The notes below the pieces were generated by a model. That model saw only the letters and a list, made by a program, of their open reading frames with translations, had not been told where the DNA came from and did no database searches. 64,000 nucleotides of DNA. Origin: Prevotella sp. P5-108 (GTDB lineage Bacteria; Bacteroidota; Bacteroidia; Bacteroidales; Bacteroidaceae). The position numbers and the translations under genes are program-made. Positions 52,585-61,792 of this stretch are shown one piece after another. The stretch's first letter is position 1; each line of letters starts with the position of its first letter. The stretch lies in NCBI RefSeq assembly GCF_002251385.1, contig NZ_NPJJ01000002.1:1-64000 (forward strand), written 5' to 3'.

Positions 52585-54966
52585 ATGAAAAAACTGTTTA
52601 TCTTCCTGCTGTTGCTGACAGCCATCCCCATGATGGCGCAGAACACCACCGAGTACGAGGTAAAGCTGAAGAACAAGATGCACATGAACGTACAGGTATG
52701 TACGGACGGCATCTTCCGCGTACGCTTCTCGCCTCGTGACAAGTATGCCGAAAATCTCATGCTGCGCTACAATGTGCAGAAGAAAGACTGGCAGCGCGTC
52801 GACTGCAATACCACCGACAAGGGTGGAGTGATGACTATCACCACCGGACTCTACTCCCTGACCATCGACAAGAAGGACGGCTCTATCAGCGTAGCCGACA
52901 AGTCGGGCAAGAAGATAGTGGACCGCGTCAACTACCTCAAGGGCACCGACCCGCTGCTCGCCTCGCTGGGCAAAGACATCAATGTGAAGTTTGCCGACAT
53001 GAAGGTGGCAAAGAATAATGGTATTATCGGCGACGTCAAGACCTCGGCTGCCGCCAAGGATACTGCCGAGACCGGCGAATACAAGAAGTGCAGCATCATC
53101 AACTTCACCCTGCGTGAGGGAGAGCGCTTCTACGGCGGTGGCAGCACCAGTCGCGAGCACATCCAGCACCGAGGAGAGTTGCTGCGTATGTGGACAACAT
53201 ACCAGCACACCGAGATACCACAGCCCATGCTCATCAGCAGCAACGGCTGGGGCGTCTTCAACAACACCACACTGAAGCACTTCTTCGACATCGGCCGTCA
53301 CCAGAAGGACATCATGTCGGTCTACAACACCACCGACGAAGCCGACTTCTACCTGATGCTCGGCAAGGATATGCCCGCCATCATCGACGCCTACACCCTC
53401 ATCACCGGCCGTCCTTACCTGCAGCCCAAGTGGGCCTACGGTCTCTGCTTCGGTCCCAACATGCTCGAAAACCAGTTTGACATCCTGCGCGACGCCGTCG
53501 AGTTCCGTCGTATGGAGGTGCCTTGCGACCTGCTCTGGCTCGAACCCCAGTGGATGGAGAAGCGATACGACTTCTCTACGAAGAAGAAATGGAACTACAA
53601 GCTCTTCTCGGCAGAGGCTTACTGGGACTCATGCAAATACCCGAAGAAGGAAAACCATCGCCTGCTCGTCGGACGCCTCAAGAACATGGGCTTCAAGCTC
53701 GGCCTCTGGCTCTGTGAGGAATACGACCTGAGTATCGCCGAAGAGGACGCGCTGGCAAAGGCTGCCGGCAAGCCCGAAAGCGGCAAGGAACACTGGATGG
53801 ACCACCTGCGCAACTTTGTAGACAATGGCGTGCGCGGCTTCAAGATGGACCCCGCCCGTACTATCGATGAGCATCCCACACGCGACTACTACAACGGTTA
53901 CACTGACAAGGTGATGCACAACCTCAACCAGATACTGCTGCCCAAGCAGATGGAGGTGATGATGCGCGACCATACCGGCCGACGCAACTGGCATCACTAC
54001 ACCGCCGGATGGGCTGGTACACAGCACTGGGGTGCATCGACCAGCGGCGACAATGGTGGCGGCAAGACTGCGCTCTTCGACCAGCTCAACCTGGGTATGA
54101 GCGGCTTCCTCAACACATCGTGCGACGTGATGTCAGTGCCCAAGGAGCAGGAGATGCAGAGTCTGCACTTCGGTCTCTTCCTCCCCTGGGTACAGATAAA
54201 TAGTTGGTACTCGCTCCTGCAGCCCTTCTACTTCTCTACCCATGACAAGGCTATCTACAAGTATTATGTGCAGCTGCGCTACCGTCTGCTGCCTTACATC
54301 TACACTGCCGCCATCGAGGGTGCGCAGACTGGTATGCCTATTGTAAGGTCGATGCCGCTCGAGTTCCCTGCCGACCGCAATGTCGACGATGCCTGCTATC
54401 AGTATATGTTTGGCAAGAACTTCCTCGTAGGAATATTCAGCAATGAGGTTTATCTGCCCAAGGGCGAATGGACCGACTTCTGGAATGGTGAACGCGTACA
54501 GGGTGGACGCACCGTGAAGCGCGATATCCCTGAAGGTCGTGCCGGTCTGCTCTTCGTGCGTGAGGGCTCTATCATCCCCATGCAGCGCGACATGAACTTC
54601 GTGGGCGAATATCCCATCGATACCCTTACCGTCAAGGTATTCCCCAAGGGCAAGTCTTCTTATACCCTCATGGAAGACGATGGCGAGAGCTATGACTACG
54701 AGAAGGGTGCCGTGGCTCGTACCACTTTCGACTGCGCCCAGAACGGTCAGCGCGTCGACTTCACCGTGCAGCCCGTCAAGGGTCAGTACAAGGGTATGTA
54801 CACCAGCCGTACCTATAAACTCGAGGTCTATACCCACCGCCGTCCTACCGCTGTCAAGGTCAACGGAGTGGCTACCAAGGACTTCACCTATAGCCCCGAG
54901 GGCATCGTCAGCGTTACCCTCCCTCAGAAGGACGTCCATGCCAAGGCTACTGTAAGCATCCAGTAA
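52585..54966 (+). CDS. glycoside hydrolase family 31 protein
   Basis: 793 residues, secreted (LFIFLLLLTAIPMMAQ). An N-terminal beta-sandwich (FRVRFSPRDKYAENLMLRYN) precedes the barrel. The GH31 core includes YGLCFGPNMLENQFD, PCDLLWLEPQWME, the nucleophile region RGFKMDPARTIDEHP, and RDHTGRRNWHHYTAGWAG with STSGDN, the second catalytic region. C-terminal beta domains end near VSVTLPQKD. Members act on alpha-glucosides or alpha-xylosides; the atypical nucleophile context (KMDPAR) makes specificity hard to predict. No SusCD or other carbohydrate genes adjoin. ATG 52573 is an alternative start. Confidence 0.88.
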   Translation: MKKLFIFLLLLTAIPMMAQNTTEYEVKLKNKMHMNVQVCTDGIFRVRFSPRDKYAENLMLRYNVQKKDWQRVDCNTTDKGGVMTITTGLYSLTIDKKDGSISVADKSGKKIVDRVNYLKGTDPLLASLGKDINVKFADMKVAKNNGIIGDVKTSAAAKDTAETGEYKKCSIINFTLREGERFYGGGSTSREHIQHRGELLRMWTTYQHTEIPQPMLISSNGWGVFNNTTLKHFFDIGRHQKDIMSVYNTTDEADFYLMLGKDMPAIIDAYTLITGRPYLQPKWAYGLCFGPNMLENQFDILRDAVEFRRMEVPCDLLWLEPQWMEKRYDFSTKKKWNYKLFSAEAYWDSCKYPKKENHRLLVGRLKNMGFKLGLWLCEEYDLSIAEEDALAKAAGKPESGKEHWMDHLRNFVDNGVRGFKMDPARTIDEHPTRDYYNGYTDKVMHNLNQILLPKQMEVMMRDHTGRRNWHHYTAGWAGTQHWGASTSGDNGGGKTALFDQLNLGMSGFLNTSCDVMSVPKEQEMQSLHFGLFLPWVQINSWYSLLQPFYFSTHDKAIYKYYVQLRYRLLPYIYTAAIEGAQTGMPIVRSMPLEFPADRNVDDACYQYMFGKNFLVGIFSNEVYLPKGEWTDFWNGERVQGGRTVKRDIPEGRAGLLFVREGSIIPMQRDMNFVGEYPIDTLTVKVFPKGKSSYTLMEDDGESYDYEKGAVARTTFDCAQNGQRVDFTVQPVKGQYKGMYTSRTYKLEVYTHRRPTAVKVNGVATKDFTYSPEGIVSVTLPQKDVHAKATVSIQ

Positions 54967-55054
54967 GTCTGCCGGCATAACCCATATCTCCGTAGGGATA
55001 CCCGCTTCTGGTGCAGAGTCAGAGGCGATGCCCTCCGGAACACCGATTATCCAT

Positions 55055-55126
55055 ATACACTACGCCCTGAAGGGACCGAAGCAGCCGTTTGGCTCAGCTC
55101 TCATCCCTTCAGGGCGTAGTGTGTAT
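55055..55126. repeat. TACGCCCTGAA hairpin, copy 2
   Basis: ACTACGCCCTGAAGGGA and TCCCTTCAGGGCGTAGT pair perfectly, extended outward by ATACAC-like ends, around a 28-nt loop. Same element as 41435-41492. Lies between the convergent GH31 and 55142 genes. Confidence 0.75.
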
Positions 55127-55141
55127 CATGGCGTGAGTCGC

Positions 55142-55297
55142 CTAATCCTCCAGATACCCCTTGGTGAAAAGGTCGTAGGAGATAGCTTCAAGTTCGGCTA
55201 CGCTCCGCTGGCTCAGCGCGCGCTCTATCTTGTCTATGAGTTCGCGGCGCCGCATCTCGTCGTCGCCGTCCAGCCGTCGTGTATATCTATTGGTCAT
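55142..55297 (-). CDS. small 51-residue protein downstream of ribD
   Basis: Reads MTNRYTRRLDGDDEMRRREL, then IDKIERALSQRSVAELEAIS, then YDLFTKGYLED and a TAG. Charged, helical, with a sensible codon pattern; no signal peptide. It is not recognised as a named family. Its ATG sits in a 60-bp sequence duplicated from the end of ribD (55286-55408), so the two genes once overlapped as CATGACCAATAG. Expression would be in the ribD transcript. Small size keeps confidence moderate. Confidence 0.6.
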   Translation of the reverse strand: MTNRYTRRLDGDDEMRRRELIDKIERALSQRSVAELEAISYDLFTKGYLED

Positions 55298-55408
55298 GGA
55301 GTTTCAGGAGTGAATGGTTATGGTAAATGCGATAGTCATTGTTGCTTGTCTATTGGTCGTGGAGTTTCAGGAGTGAATGGTTATGGTAAATGCGATAGTC
55401 ATTGTTGC
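55286..55408. repeat. 63-bp tandem duplication spanning the ribD end and the small gene's start
   Basis: 55286-55345 and 55349-55408 are identical over 60 bp except for one base: CAT in the first and CGT in the second. On the minus strand this keeps ATG for the small gene and turns the copy inside ribD into ACG. Confidence 0.9.
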
Positions 55409-56306
55409 CATACATGCGGTTGATGTCGAGCCGTGCCGTGGCTGGCACCTGTGGTGCCTTGGTGCCTTCGCCTACCACCGCAGTACCCGTCTCTACTCGC
55501 AGTTCATCCCAGAGGTCGCGGTCTATGAATGACTTGAGCGTAGAGGCACCCCCTTCCACGATGAGGCTCTGCCGCTGCTCGGTGTAGAGACGCTCCAGAA
55601 TAGCGTCGATAGTCGTGTTGTGGCTCAAGACAATCCGCTCGGGCGCCGGGCCAACCCAGTGGCGCACATTGAGCTGTGGCTTGTCGCGCTCGGCAGTCAC
55701 CCTGCCCACGAGGATGGCGTCGCTCTCTGCCCGCAGACGGTGCGAGACCATCTGGGTCATGGCGTTGGATATCATCGTGGGCTTGTAGTGGTCGTCGAGG
55801 AAGCCATCAGCAGTCTGCGCCCACTTCAGGATGATGTAGGGACGATGATGGGTGTGCATAGTGATAAAACGGCGGTTGAGCCAACGACATTCGCGCTCGA
55901 GCACACCCACTCTGACCTCGATACCGGCGTCGCGGAGACGCTGGATGCCACGTCCGCTCACACGGGCGAAAGGGTCGATGCAGCCCACCACAACGCGCTT
56001 GACGCCCTTGGTCACGATGAGGTCGGCGCAGGGAGGAGTACGGCCGTAGTGGGAGCATGGCTCCAGGCTGACATAGAGTGTGGCGCGGCCGAGGAGCCCT
56101 TCGTCTTCGGGCTTGACCGATGCAAAGCAGTTGACTTCGGCATGGCCCTCGCCGCAACGCACGTGGTAACCTTCGCCGATGATGCGGTCGTCGGCCACGA
56201 GCACCGCGCCCACCATGGGGTTAGGCTTGGCGTTCTGTTGTCCACACGCTGCCAGTTGCAGACAGCGTTTCATGTATCTTTCGTCTATATCCAGTGTTGT
56301 CATCAT
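55350..56306 (-). CDS. ribD: bifunctional riboflavin biosynthesis protein RibD (deaminase/reductase)
   Basis: 318 residues, cytosolic. N-terminal pyrimidine deaminase with the zinc site CGEGHAEVNC and LEPCSHYGRTPPC (His, Cys, Cys; Glu of HAE as proton carrier). C-terminal reductase with RPYIILKWAQTADGFLD, AILVGRVTAERDKPQL and LIVEGGASTLKSFID (NADPH site). It performs the second and third steps from GTP to riboflavin. It follows the GH20 gene by 4 bp, an odd operon partner. The last 20 codons lie in a tandem duplication shared with the small downstream gene. Confidence 0.95.
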   Translation of the reverse strand: MMTTLDIDERYMKRCLQLAACGQQNAKPNPMVGAVLVADDRIIGEGYHVRCGEGHAEVNCFASVKPEDEGLLGRATLYVSLEPCSHYGRTPPCADLIVTKGVKRVVVGCIDPFARVSGRGIQRLRDAGIEVRVGVLERECRWLNRRFITMHTHHRPYIILKWAQTADGFLDDHYKPTMISNAMTQMVSHRLRAESDAILVGRVTAERDKPQLNVRHWVGPAPERIVLSHNTTIDAILERLYTEQRQSLIVEGGASTLKSFIDRDLWDELRVETGTAVVGEGTKAPQVPATARLDINRMYGNNDYRIYHNHSLLKLHDQ

Positions 56307-56310
56307 TGTC

Positions 56311-58620
56311 TTATTTATGCCAGTATTTCACTTCCACCTTCTTGCCATGCTTGTCCTTGACGGTGAGTCTCAAGTCGCCGCCGTTGTGGTCAAAGTAAGT
56401 GGCGCGTAGGGGGTGCAGACCAGCCTTCATGGCGTGTTGGCCAGTCACTTCCATAATGTCGTGCATGCCGTCGCTGTCTACCACCATCTTGTCGTCGATG
56501 ATGAGTTGGCTGCCGTCATCCGAGTAGAGCGCGAAGGAGTAGATGCCGTCGTGGGGCACCTCGATATACCCCGTGATGACCAGTCCGATATTCTCACGGG
56601 CCTCGCGAGGAATGACCACGCCATCGGTGACATATTCGCCCTTAATCTGAGCTTTCTCGATGCCGGCACAGTTGTCGCCGCCATAGTCATACCACACATT
56701 GCGCAGCCCAGGCAGCAGTTTGCCGTCCACGCCTACCGCCTCTGCCATAATCGTCTTGACCAGCGAGGTGCTCACGGCGTCGCCTTTGCGTCCGTCGGCG
56801 CCAAAGGGCCTGAAGATGAAGTGCGTGGTCTGGCTCACCGCAATCGGACCGGTATATTTGGGCGACGATACCTGTGGCATGGTGCCGTCGGTGGTATAGT
56901 GTATGCTCACCGAGGGGTCTATGCAAGCCACGCTCACCGTGTCGCTGTCGGTGAAGACGGCGGTGCGGATGAGTCCGGTCACATCGGGCAACCTGTACTG
57001 TATGCCCATCGCCTCCAGACGGGGCAGATGCTTGAGCATACGACGGCTGAAGTCTTCGTAGTCCATACGTTCAGGACGGCTCCAGGCGCGCTCTGCCACC
57101 GCCATAAACCGTGGAAAGAGCTGGTACCACATGCGTTCGGCGCTCGCTATGCGCTCTCCCCACAGACAGGAGTGGATGCCACGCACGTGCTGACTCTCTT
57201 CGGCGTTGAGGGTGGCGTAGGGGTCAAAGCGGTAGATACCTTCCATCTTGCTGGGGTCATCGCGGCCACTGAGATAGAAGTAGGAGACGGGCACGTCGAT
57301 AAGGTCGTTGCCGTGGCTGGTAGCCCGCTTGGGCCCCTTGGGCAGCCACGAGCGCCACCACATCACGGTGGTGTAGGGCGAGAGACCTCCGTCGACGACG
57401 TCGTCCCAAGCAATCATCTTGCGACCATGTGCGCGGAAGAAGTCTTCCATATAGTGGTTGAACCAGGTCTGCAGTTGAGGCTCCGAACTGAGTCCGTTGT
57501 CCTTCATGCGACGCTGGCAGTCGGCGCAGGCACGCCAGTTCTTCATATCCACCTCGTCGCCACCGATGTGTACGTATTCATAGGGGAAGAGACCAAAGAC
57601 CTCGGTCCAAACGTTCTTGCAGAACTCCAGCATGGTGTCCTTGCCGGGGCACATAGGTGTCGAGAAGAGTCGTCCCCACCGCGTATCTTCCGAGCAGGAG
57701 AGGCCGCCCACACACTGGATGGCAGCCAGACTGTGGCCGGGCATGTCCAACTCGGGTATCACGTCGATGCCACGCTCGGCGGCATAAGCCACGACGCGTC
57801 TCACGTCGTCCTGGGTGTAGTAGCCGCCATACTCGCGCGAGCCGTCATCAGCGGTGCGCATCTTCTCTTCGGGCAGCAGCAGATTGGGCATGTCCTCCTG
57901 CTCCGCGCGCTTGAGGCAGAGCGAGTCCTGACCGTTGAGCCGGCGCCAGCCACCCTTGAGCGTGAGCGCGGGATAACGCTTGATTTCGATACGCCAGCCC
58001 TGGTCGTCGGTGAGATGCCAGTGGAAGCGGTTCATCTTGTAGTATGCCATCATGTCGAGCACCCGCTCTATCTCGCCCACCGTGTAGAAGTGGCGCGAGC
58101 AGTCTATCATGAATCCTCTCCAGCCAAACTGCGGCGCGTCGCTTACCTTCACGCCAGCCACCGTCGCTCCTGTGTCCGGTGCAGCAGGCATCAGTTGGCG
58201 CAGAGTGGCTATGCCGTTGACCACTCCGGCATAGTCGCCGCCCTCGATGGTGGCTCCCTTGGCGCCGACGCTCAGCCAGTAGGCTCCGCTGCCGAGACTG
58301 CGGTCGAGCCCCAGCCTTATGTCGCCCTTCTTGCCGCCAGTCCTTACCTTGCGACCCGTCTGCTGCGTCAGGGCATCAGCCAGATATGTCGCGGCGTGGC
58401 CAAGAGCCTTGTCGGTGGTGCCTACGGTGAGCGTGGCGGGCAGAGTCCACGTGGTGCCCACGGTCTCCATCTCTACGGGTTGCGGGATGATGGCCGTCTG
58501 CTGTGCCCGGGCGCTGCCGGCGAGCCACAATGCGGCTGCCGCGACCCACATTCGGCCCGCGATAGCGGCTATTCTGGCGCCTGCTGATTTTTTATAACCC
58601 TCTTTCCGTTTCATATCCAT
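56311..58620 (-). CDS. beta-N-acetylhexosaminidase, GH20, with chitobiase-C and PA14 domains
   Basis: 769 residues with a signal region (MWVAAAALWLAGSARAQ). Domains in order: GH20b N-domain (IIPQPVEMETVGTTWTLPAT), GH20 catalytic barrel (GWRGFMIDCSRHFY, NRFHWHLTDDQGWRIEIKRY, catalytic Asp-Glu in HIGGDEVDMKNW), chitobiase-type C-terminal domain (SIHYTTDGTMPQVSSPKYTG) and a PA14 domain (GIYSFALYSDDGSQLIIDD). It removes terminal GlcNAc or GalNAc from glycans outside the cytoplasm; mucin or N-glycan use is plausible. Start codon region is divergent from prmC with only 22 bp between the two start codons. Confidence 0.93.
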   Translation of the reverse strand: MDMKRKEGYKKSAGARIAAIAGRMWVAAAALWLAGSARAQQTAIIPQPVEMETVGTTWTLPATLTVGTTDKALGHAATYLADALTQQTGRKVRTGGKKGDIRLGLDRSLGSGAYWLSVGAKGATIEGGDYAGVVNGIATLRQLMPAAPDTGATVAGVKVSDAPQFGWRGFMIDCSRHFYTVGEIERVLDMMAYYKMNRFHWHLTDDQGWRIEIKRYPALTLKGGWRRLNGQDSLCLKRAEQEDMPNLLLPEEKMRTADDGSREYGGYYTQDDVRRVVAYAAERGIDVIPELDMPGHSLAAIQCVGGLSCSEDTRWGRLFSTPMCPGKDTMLEFCKNVWTEVFGLFPYEYVHIGGDEVDMKNWRACADCQRRMKDNGLSSEPQLQTWFNHYMEDFFRAHGRKMIAWDDVVDGGLSPYTTVMWWRSWLPKGPKRATSHGNDLIDVPVSYFYLSGRDDPSKMEGIYRFDPYATLNAEESQHVRGIHSCLWGERIASAERMWYQLFPRFMAVAERAWSRPERMDYEDFSRRMLKHLPRLEAMGIQYRLPDVTGLIRTAVFTDSDTVSVACIDPSVSIHYTTDGTMPQVSSPKYTGPIAVSQTTHFIFRPFGADGRKGDAVSTSLVKTIMAEAVGVDGKLLPGLRNVWYDYGGDNCAGIEKAQIKGEYVTDGVVIPREARENIGLVITGYIEVPHDGIYSFALYSDDGSQLIIDDKMVVDSDGMHDIMEVTGQHAMKAGLHPLRATYFDHNGGDLRLTVKDKHGKKVEVKYWHK

Positions 58621-58629
58621 ATTTTTTTA

Positions 58630-58637
58630 TAACTTTG
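58630..58637 (+). promoter_or_regulatory. -7 element of the prmC operon
   Basis: TAACTTTG ends 6 nt before the prmC ATG; transcription would start at or next to the start codon. Confidence 0.6.
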
Positions 58638-58642
58638 TGCGT

Positions 58643-59467
58643 ATGACATACAATGAGTTGTGCCGAAGGCTTTCGCCTCTGTATGGCGAAGGCGAGGCTC
58701 GCGCCATCGTGCGCATGGTGGTCGAAGACGAGTTCGGCCTTTCGCCCACCGATATATATATGGGCAAAGTTAACCAATTATCCGCAGACGAGCGAGCAAA
58801 TCTGGAGGAAATTGTGGCAAGGATAGCCAACTATGAGCCCGTCCAGTATGTGCTGGGCCATGCCGATTTCAGCGGACGCCGCTTTGCCGTGGCGCCGGGA
58901 GTGCTTATTCCCCGCCCCGAGACGGCTCTGCTCATCCCCATGATAGGCAGCGCCGCCGCCCGCCCCTTCACCCTGCTCGACATCGGCACCGGCTCGGGCT
59001 GCATCGCCATCACCGCCGCGCTCGACTATCCCGACGCCACGGTCACGGCGTGGGACATCTCCGACGACGCGCTTCGCATAGCCCGCGCCAATGCCACCCG
59101 CCTGGGTGCCCAGGTGTGCTTTGAGCGACAGGATGCCCTGGCGCCGCCCGCCGACACCGCCCTTTGGGATGTCATCGTGAGCAATCCGCCCTATATCTGC
59201 ATGAGCGAGCGAGCCGAGATGAGCCCCCATGTGCTCGACCACGAACCTGCCACGGCGCTCTTTGTGCCCGACAGCGACCCACTGCTCTTCTATCGCGCCA
59301 TAGCCCGCTATGCCACCCGCGCGCTCAAGCCCGGCGGCACCCTGCTTTTCGAGATCAACGCCCTCTACGCCTCCGAGACCAGCGCCATGCTCCACGCACT
59401 GGGCTTTGCCGCCTCCGTAGAGCGCGACCAGTACGACCGTCCACGTTTTATCATCGCCCGACTATGA
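58643..59467 (+). CDS. prmC: release factor glutamine methyltransferase
   Basis: 274 residues. Rossmann methyltransferase with SAM motif LDIGTGSGCIAIT, the HemK signature VSNPPYI (Asn-Pro-Pro-Tyr binds the Gln side chain) and the N-terminal helical domain (QYVLGHADFSGRRFAVAPGV, then LIPRPETALL). It methylates the GGQ glutamine of peptide-chain release factors. ATG 58643 directly follows the promoter box, so the mRNA is probably leaderless. Stop overlaps the recX start by 4 bp (ATGA). Confidence 0.95.
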   Translation: MTYNELCRRLSPLYGEGEARAIVRMVVEDEFGLSPTDIYMGKVNQLSADERANLEEIVARIANYEPVQYVLGHADFSGRRFAVAPGVLIPRPETALLIPMIGSAAARPFTLLDIGTGSGCIAITAALDYPDATVTAWDISDDALRIARANATRLGAQVCFERQDALAPPADTALWDVIVSNPPYICMSERAEMSPHVLDHEPATALFVPDSDPLLFYRAIARYATRALKPGGTLLFEINALYASETSAMLHALGFAASVERDQYDRPRFIIARL

Positions 59468-59940
59468 AACCACTGTCCGAAGAACAGGCACTCAAACGCC
59501 TCGCCGCCCTGTGTTCCCAAGCCGAATACTGCCAGGGCGACATGATGAAGAAGATGGAGCAGTGGGGACTCGCCGACGATGCCTGCAGCCGCATCATCGA
59601 CTATCTCGTCGACAACCGCTACGTAGACGACAGCCGCTACTGCCGCTGTTTTGTCGAAGACAAGATAAGGTACAACGGCTGGGGACGACGCAAGATAGAA
59701 CAGGCACTGTATGCCAAGCAGGTATCTGCCAGCATCTATCGCCCCATCCTCGACGAGGTGCCCGCCGAGACCTATGTCGACATCCTGCGGCCTATGCTCA
59801 CCCAGAAGTGGCGCACCATTACCGGTCGCAATGACTACGAACGCAGTCAGAAACTCATCCGTTTTGCTCTTGGTCGTGGCTTCGACTACGACATCATCCG
59901 TCGTTGCATCGACGGCATCACCTCTCTGCCCGATGATTGA
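59464..59940 (+). CDS. recX: regulatory protein RecX
   Basis: 158 residues, made of three-helix repeats. Marks: EYCQGDMMKKMEQWGL, RYVDDSRYCRCFVEDKIRYN, WGRRKIEQALYAKQV and a third repeat ending GFDYDIIRRCID. RecX limits RecA filament growth. recA is not adjacent, as is usual in Bacteroidota. Overlaps prmC by 4 bp and comF by 8 bp, so the three are translated from one mRNA. Confidence 0.92.
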   Translation: MKPLSEEQALKRLAALCSQAEYCQGDMMKKMEQWGLADDACSRIIDYLVDNRYVDDSRYCRCFVEDKIRYNGWGRRKIEQALYAKQVSASIYRPILDEVPAETYVDILRPMLTQKWRTITGRNDYERSQKLIRFALGRGFDYDIIRRCIDGITSLPDD

Positions 59941-60628
59941 CCTCTCCGCCCGACTCCACGACCTGCTCTGCACACGCCACTGCGCCATGTGCGGCGAGCG
60001 ACTCTCTTCCGGCGAGCACGCGCTCTGCTCGGTCTGCAACGCCTGCCTGCCCCGCACGGGCTACGACGCCTCTCCCGCCGACAATGATATGGCCCACATG
60101 TTCTGGGGCCGCATCCCCATCGAGCGCTGTGGCGCCCTGTTCTTCTACAAGGGCGGCAGCGGAGCCAGCCAGTTGGTCTACGACCTCAAGTACAACGACT
60201 CGCCCGACACCGCCGAAGCCCTTGGCGCCATGCTTGCCACCGAGTATGGTGCAGCGTCCTTCTTCGACGGCATCGATGTCATCGTGCCCGTTCCCCTGAG
60301 CCGCGACCGCATCCGCGAGCGTGGCTACAACCAGAGCGTCGAGATTGCCCGCGGCATAAGCCATGTCACGGGCATCGCCGTCGATGCCGGTGCCGTGGGG
60401 CGCATGCACTTTGAGTCGAGCCAGACCCACAAGCAGCGCTGGGACCGCAACGACAACGTAGCCCATGTCTTCCGCACCATTCACCCCGAGCGCTTCAGCC
60501 ACCGCCACATACTCCTCGTCGACGACGTGGCCACCACCGGCGCCACCCTTTGCGCCTGCGCCCAGGAGATAGAGAAGGCGGGCGATGTTACCTTCTCCAT
60601 CCTCACCTTGGGCTTTGTCAAGGCCTGA
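59933..60628 (+). CDS. comF: ComF family phosphoribosyltransferase-like protein
   Basis: 231 residues. N-terminal zinc-ribbon-like cysteines (CTRHCAMCGERL, CSVCNACLP), then a type I phosphoribosyltransferase fold with VPVPLSRDRIRERGYNQS and the PRPP loop LLVDDVATTGATL. ComF proteins take part in DNA uptake or DNA repair; their enzymatic activity is unclear. Last gene of the prmC-recX-comF operon, overlapping recX by 8 bp. Confidence 0.93.
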   Translation: MIDLSARLHDLLCTRHCAMCGERLSSGEHALCSVCNACLPRTGYDASPADNDMAHMFWGRIPIERCGALFFYKGGSGASQLVYDLKYNDSPDTAEALGAMLATEYGAASFFDGIDVIVPVPLSRDRIRERGYNQSVEIARGISHVTGIAVDAGAVGRMHFESSQTHKQRWDRNDNVAHVFRTIHPERFSHRHILLVDDVATTGATLCACAQEIEKAGDVTFSILTLGFVKA

Positions 60629-60734
60629 CCAGCCACCGTCTCCGCTTCTGCGCCATCGGTCTGCAGAAGCGCCCCCATACCCTTACCTTATTATATAGTC
60701 ATCTCTCTGCCGCCAAAATCATTATTTTTGGGTA

Positions 60735-60765
60735 TTGTGCAGTCCTCTGAACCTCGCTAACTTTG
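60735..60765 (+). promoter_or_regulatory. flavodoxin promoter
   Basis: TTG (60735-60737), 20 nt, TAACTTTG (60758-60765); leader of about 55 nt. Confidence 0.65.
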
Positions 60766-60826
60766 TAGCGGTGATACAATCATCGACTACAGACTCATTA
60801 TTATCAATTCAAAAACCAAGAAGATT

Positions 60827-61324
60827 ATGAAGAAAACAGTGATTATCTACGGCTCAAGCACCGGCACCTGCGAGGAACTCGCCGGCAGAATAGGCGCCCG
60901 ACTGGGGGTAGACGATGTCATCGGCGTCGGTGACCTCGACGACAGCGTCATAGCCTCCAACGACAACCTCATCCTGGGTACATCTACGTGGGGTGCCGGC
61001 GAGATGCAGGACGACTGGTACGACGGCGTGCGCACCCTCCGCGGTGCCGACCTCTCGGGCAAGACCGTGGCCCTCTTTGGCTGCGGCGACTCCGAGTCTT
61101 ATCCCGACACCTTTGCGGGTGGTATGGGCGAACTCTACCAGGCTGTCGTCGGTGCCGGAGCCCACGTGGTGGGAGCGGTGCCAGTCGACGGCTACACCTT
61201 TGATGCCTCCGACGCCGTGGTCGACGGCCACTTTGTGGGCCTTGCCCTCGACGAGGTCAACGAGTCCGACAAGACCGACGCGCGCATCGACGCCTGGGCA
61301 GCCGCCATCACCCCCAGTCTCTGA
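60827..61324 (+). CDS. fldA: flavodoxin
   Basis: 165 residues. FMN phosphate loop GSSTGTCEELA near residues 9-19, isoalloxazine-stacking regions TSTWGAGEMQDDW and FGCGDSESYPDTF. A long-chain flavodoxin, a soluble low-potential electron carrier that can replace ferredoxin when iron is scarce. It is followed by a DUF2023 gene, its usual partner in Bacteroidales; here that partner is frameshifted. Confidence 0.96.
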   Translation: MKKTVIIYGSSTGTCEELAGRIGARLGVDDVIGVGDLDDSVIASNDNLILGTSTWGAGEMQDDWYDGVRTLRGADLSGKTVALFGCGDSESYPDTFAGGMGELYQAVVGAGAHVVGAVPVDGYTFDASDAVVDGHFVGLALDEVNESDKTDARIDAWAAAITPSL

Positions 61325-61370
61325 CCAGACCATCCCCGTTTCGCCATTCTCCACATTAAAAGTCACAATC

Positions 61371-61792
61371 ATGCAGCAAACCACGCTATTACCCGTAGAT
61401 ATGAAGGTACTGATGAACCATATCTACGAATACAAGAAGGGAGTGCGCCGTATGGTGCTCTTCACGTTCAACAAGAAGTATGAGGAATTTGCCCGGCGCG
61501 TCTGGAGAGCCAGCACATCCACTACATCATCCAGCCCGTGGGCAACGACCGCCTCAATCTTTACTTCGGGCGCGAGGAGTGTCTCAACGCCATACGCATG
61601 ATGGTGACGCGCTCGCTCAATCTGCTCACCCCCGAAGAGGACTTCATGCTCGGCGCCATGCTGGGTTATGATATCTGCACCCAGTGTGAGCGCTACTGCG
61701 AGCGCAAGGGCCGCTGCGCGCAGGGCGATGCCCATTGCGCTAGAGGCGATACCCTCTGCGCCCGTGGCGATGCCCTCCAGTCGTGTGGCTGA
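61371..61792 (+). pseudogene. DUF2023 protein, frameshifted, with repeat-derived tail
   Basis: The first frame gives VDMKVLMNHIYEYKKGVRRM then [13 protein letters not shown], the second [20 protein letters not shown] then [14 protein letters not shown] and [20 protein letters not shown]. Together they are a full DUF2023 protein. The frame changes near 61496-61502 by the loss of one base (EFA-R-ARLES expected). After [11 protein letters not shown], where the family normally ends, the frame runs into a 21-bp tandem array and adds [20 protein letters not shown] heptapeptides. Paired with flavodoxin. A sequencing error in a C/G-rich run cannot be excluded. Confidence 0.8.
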
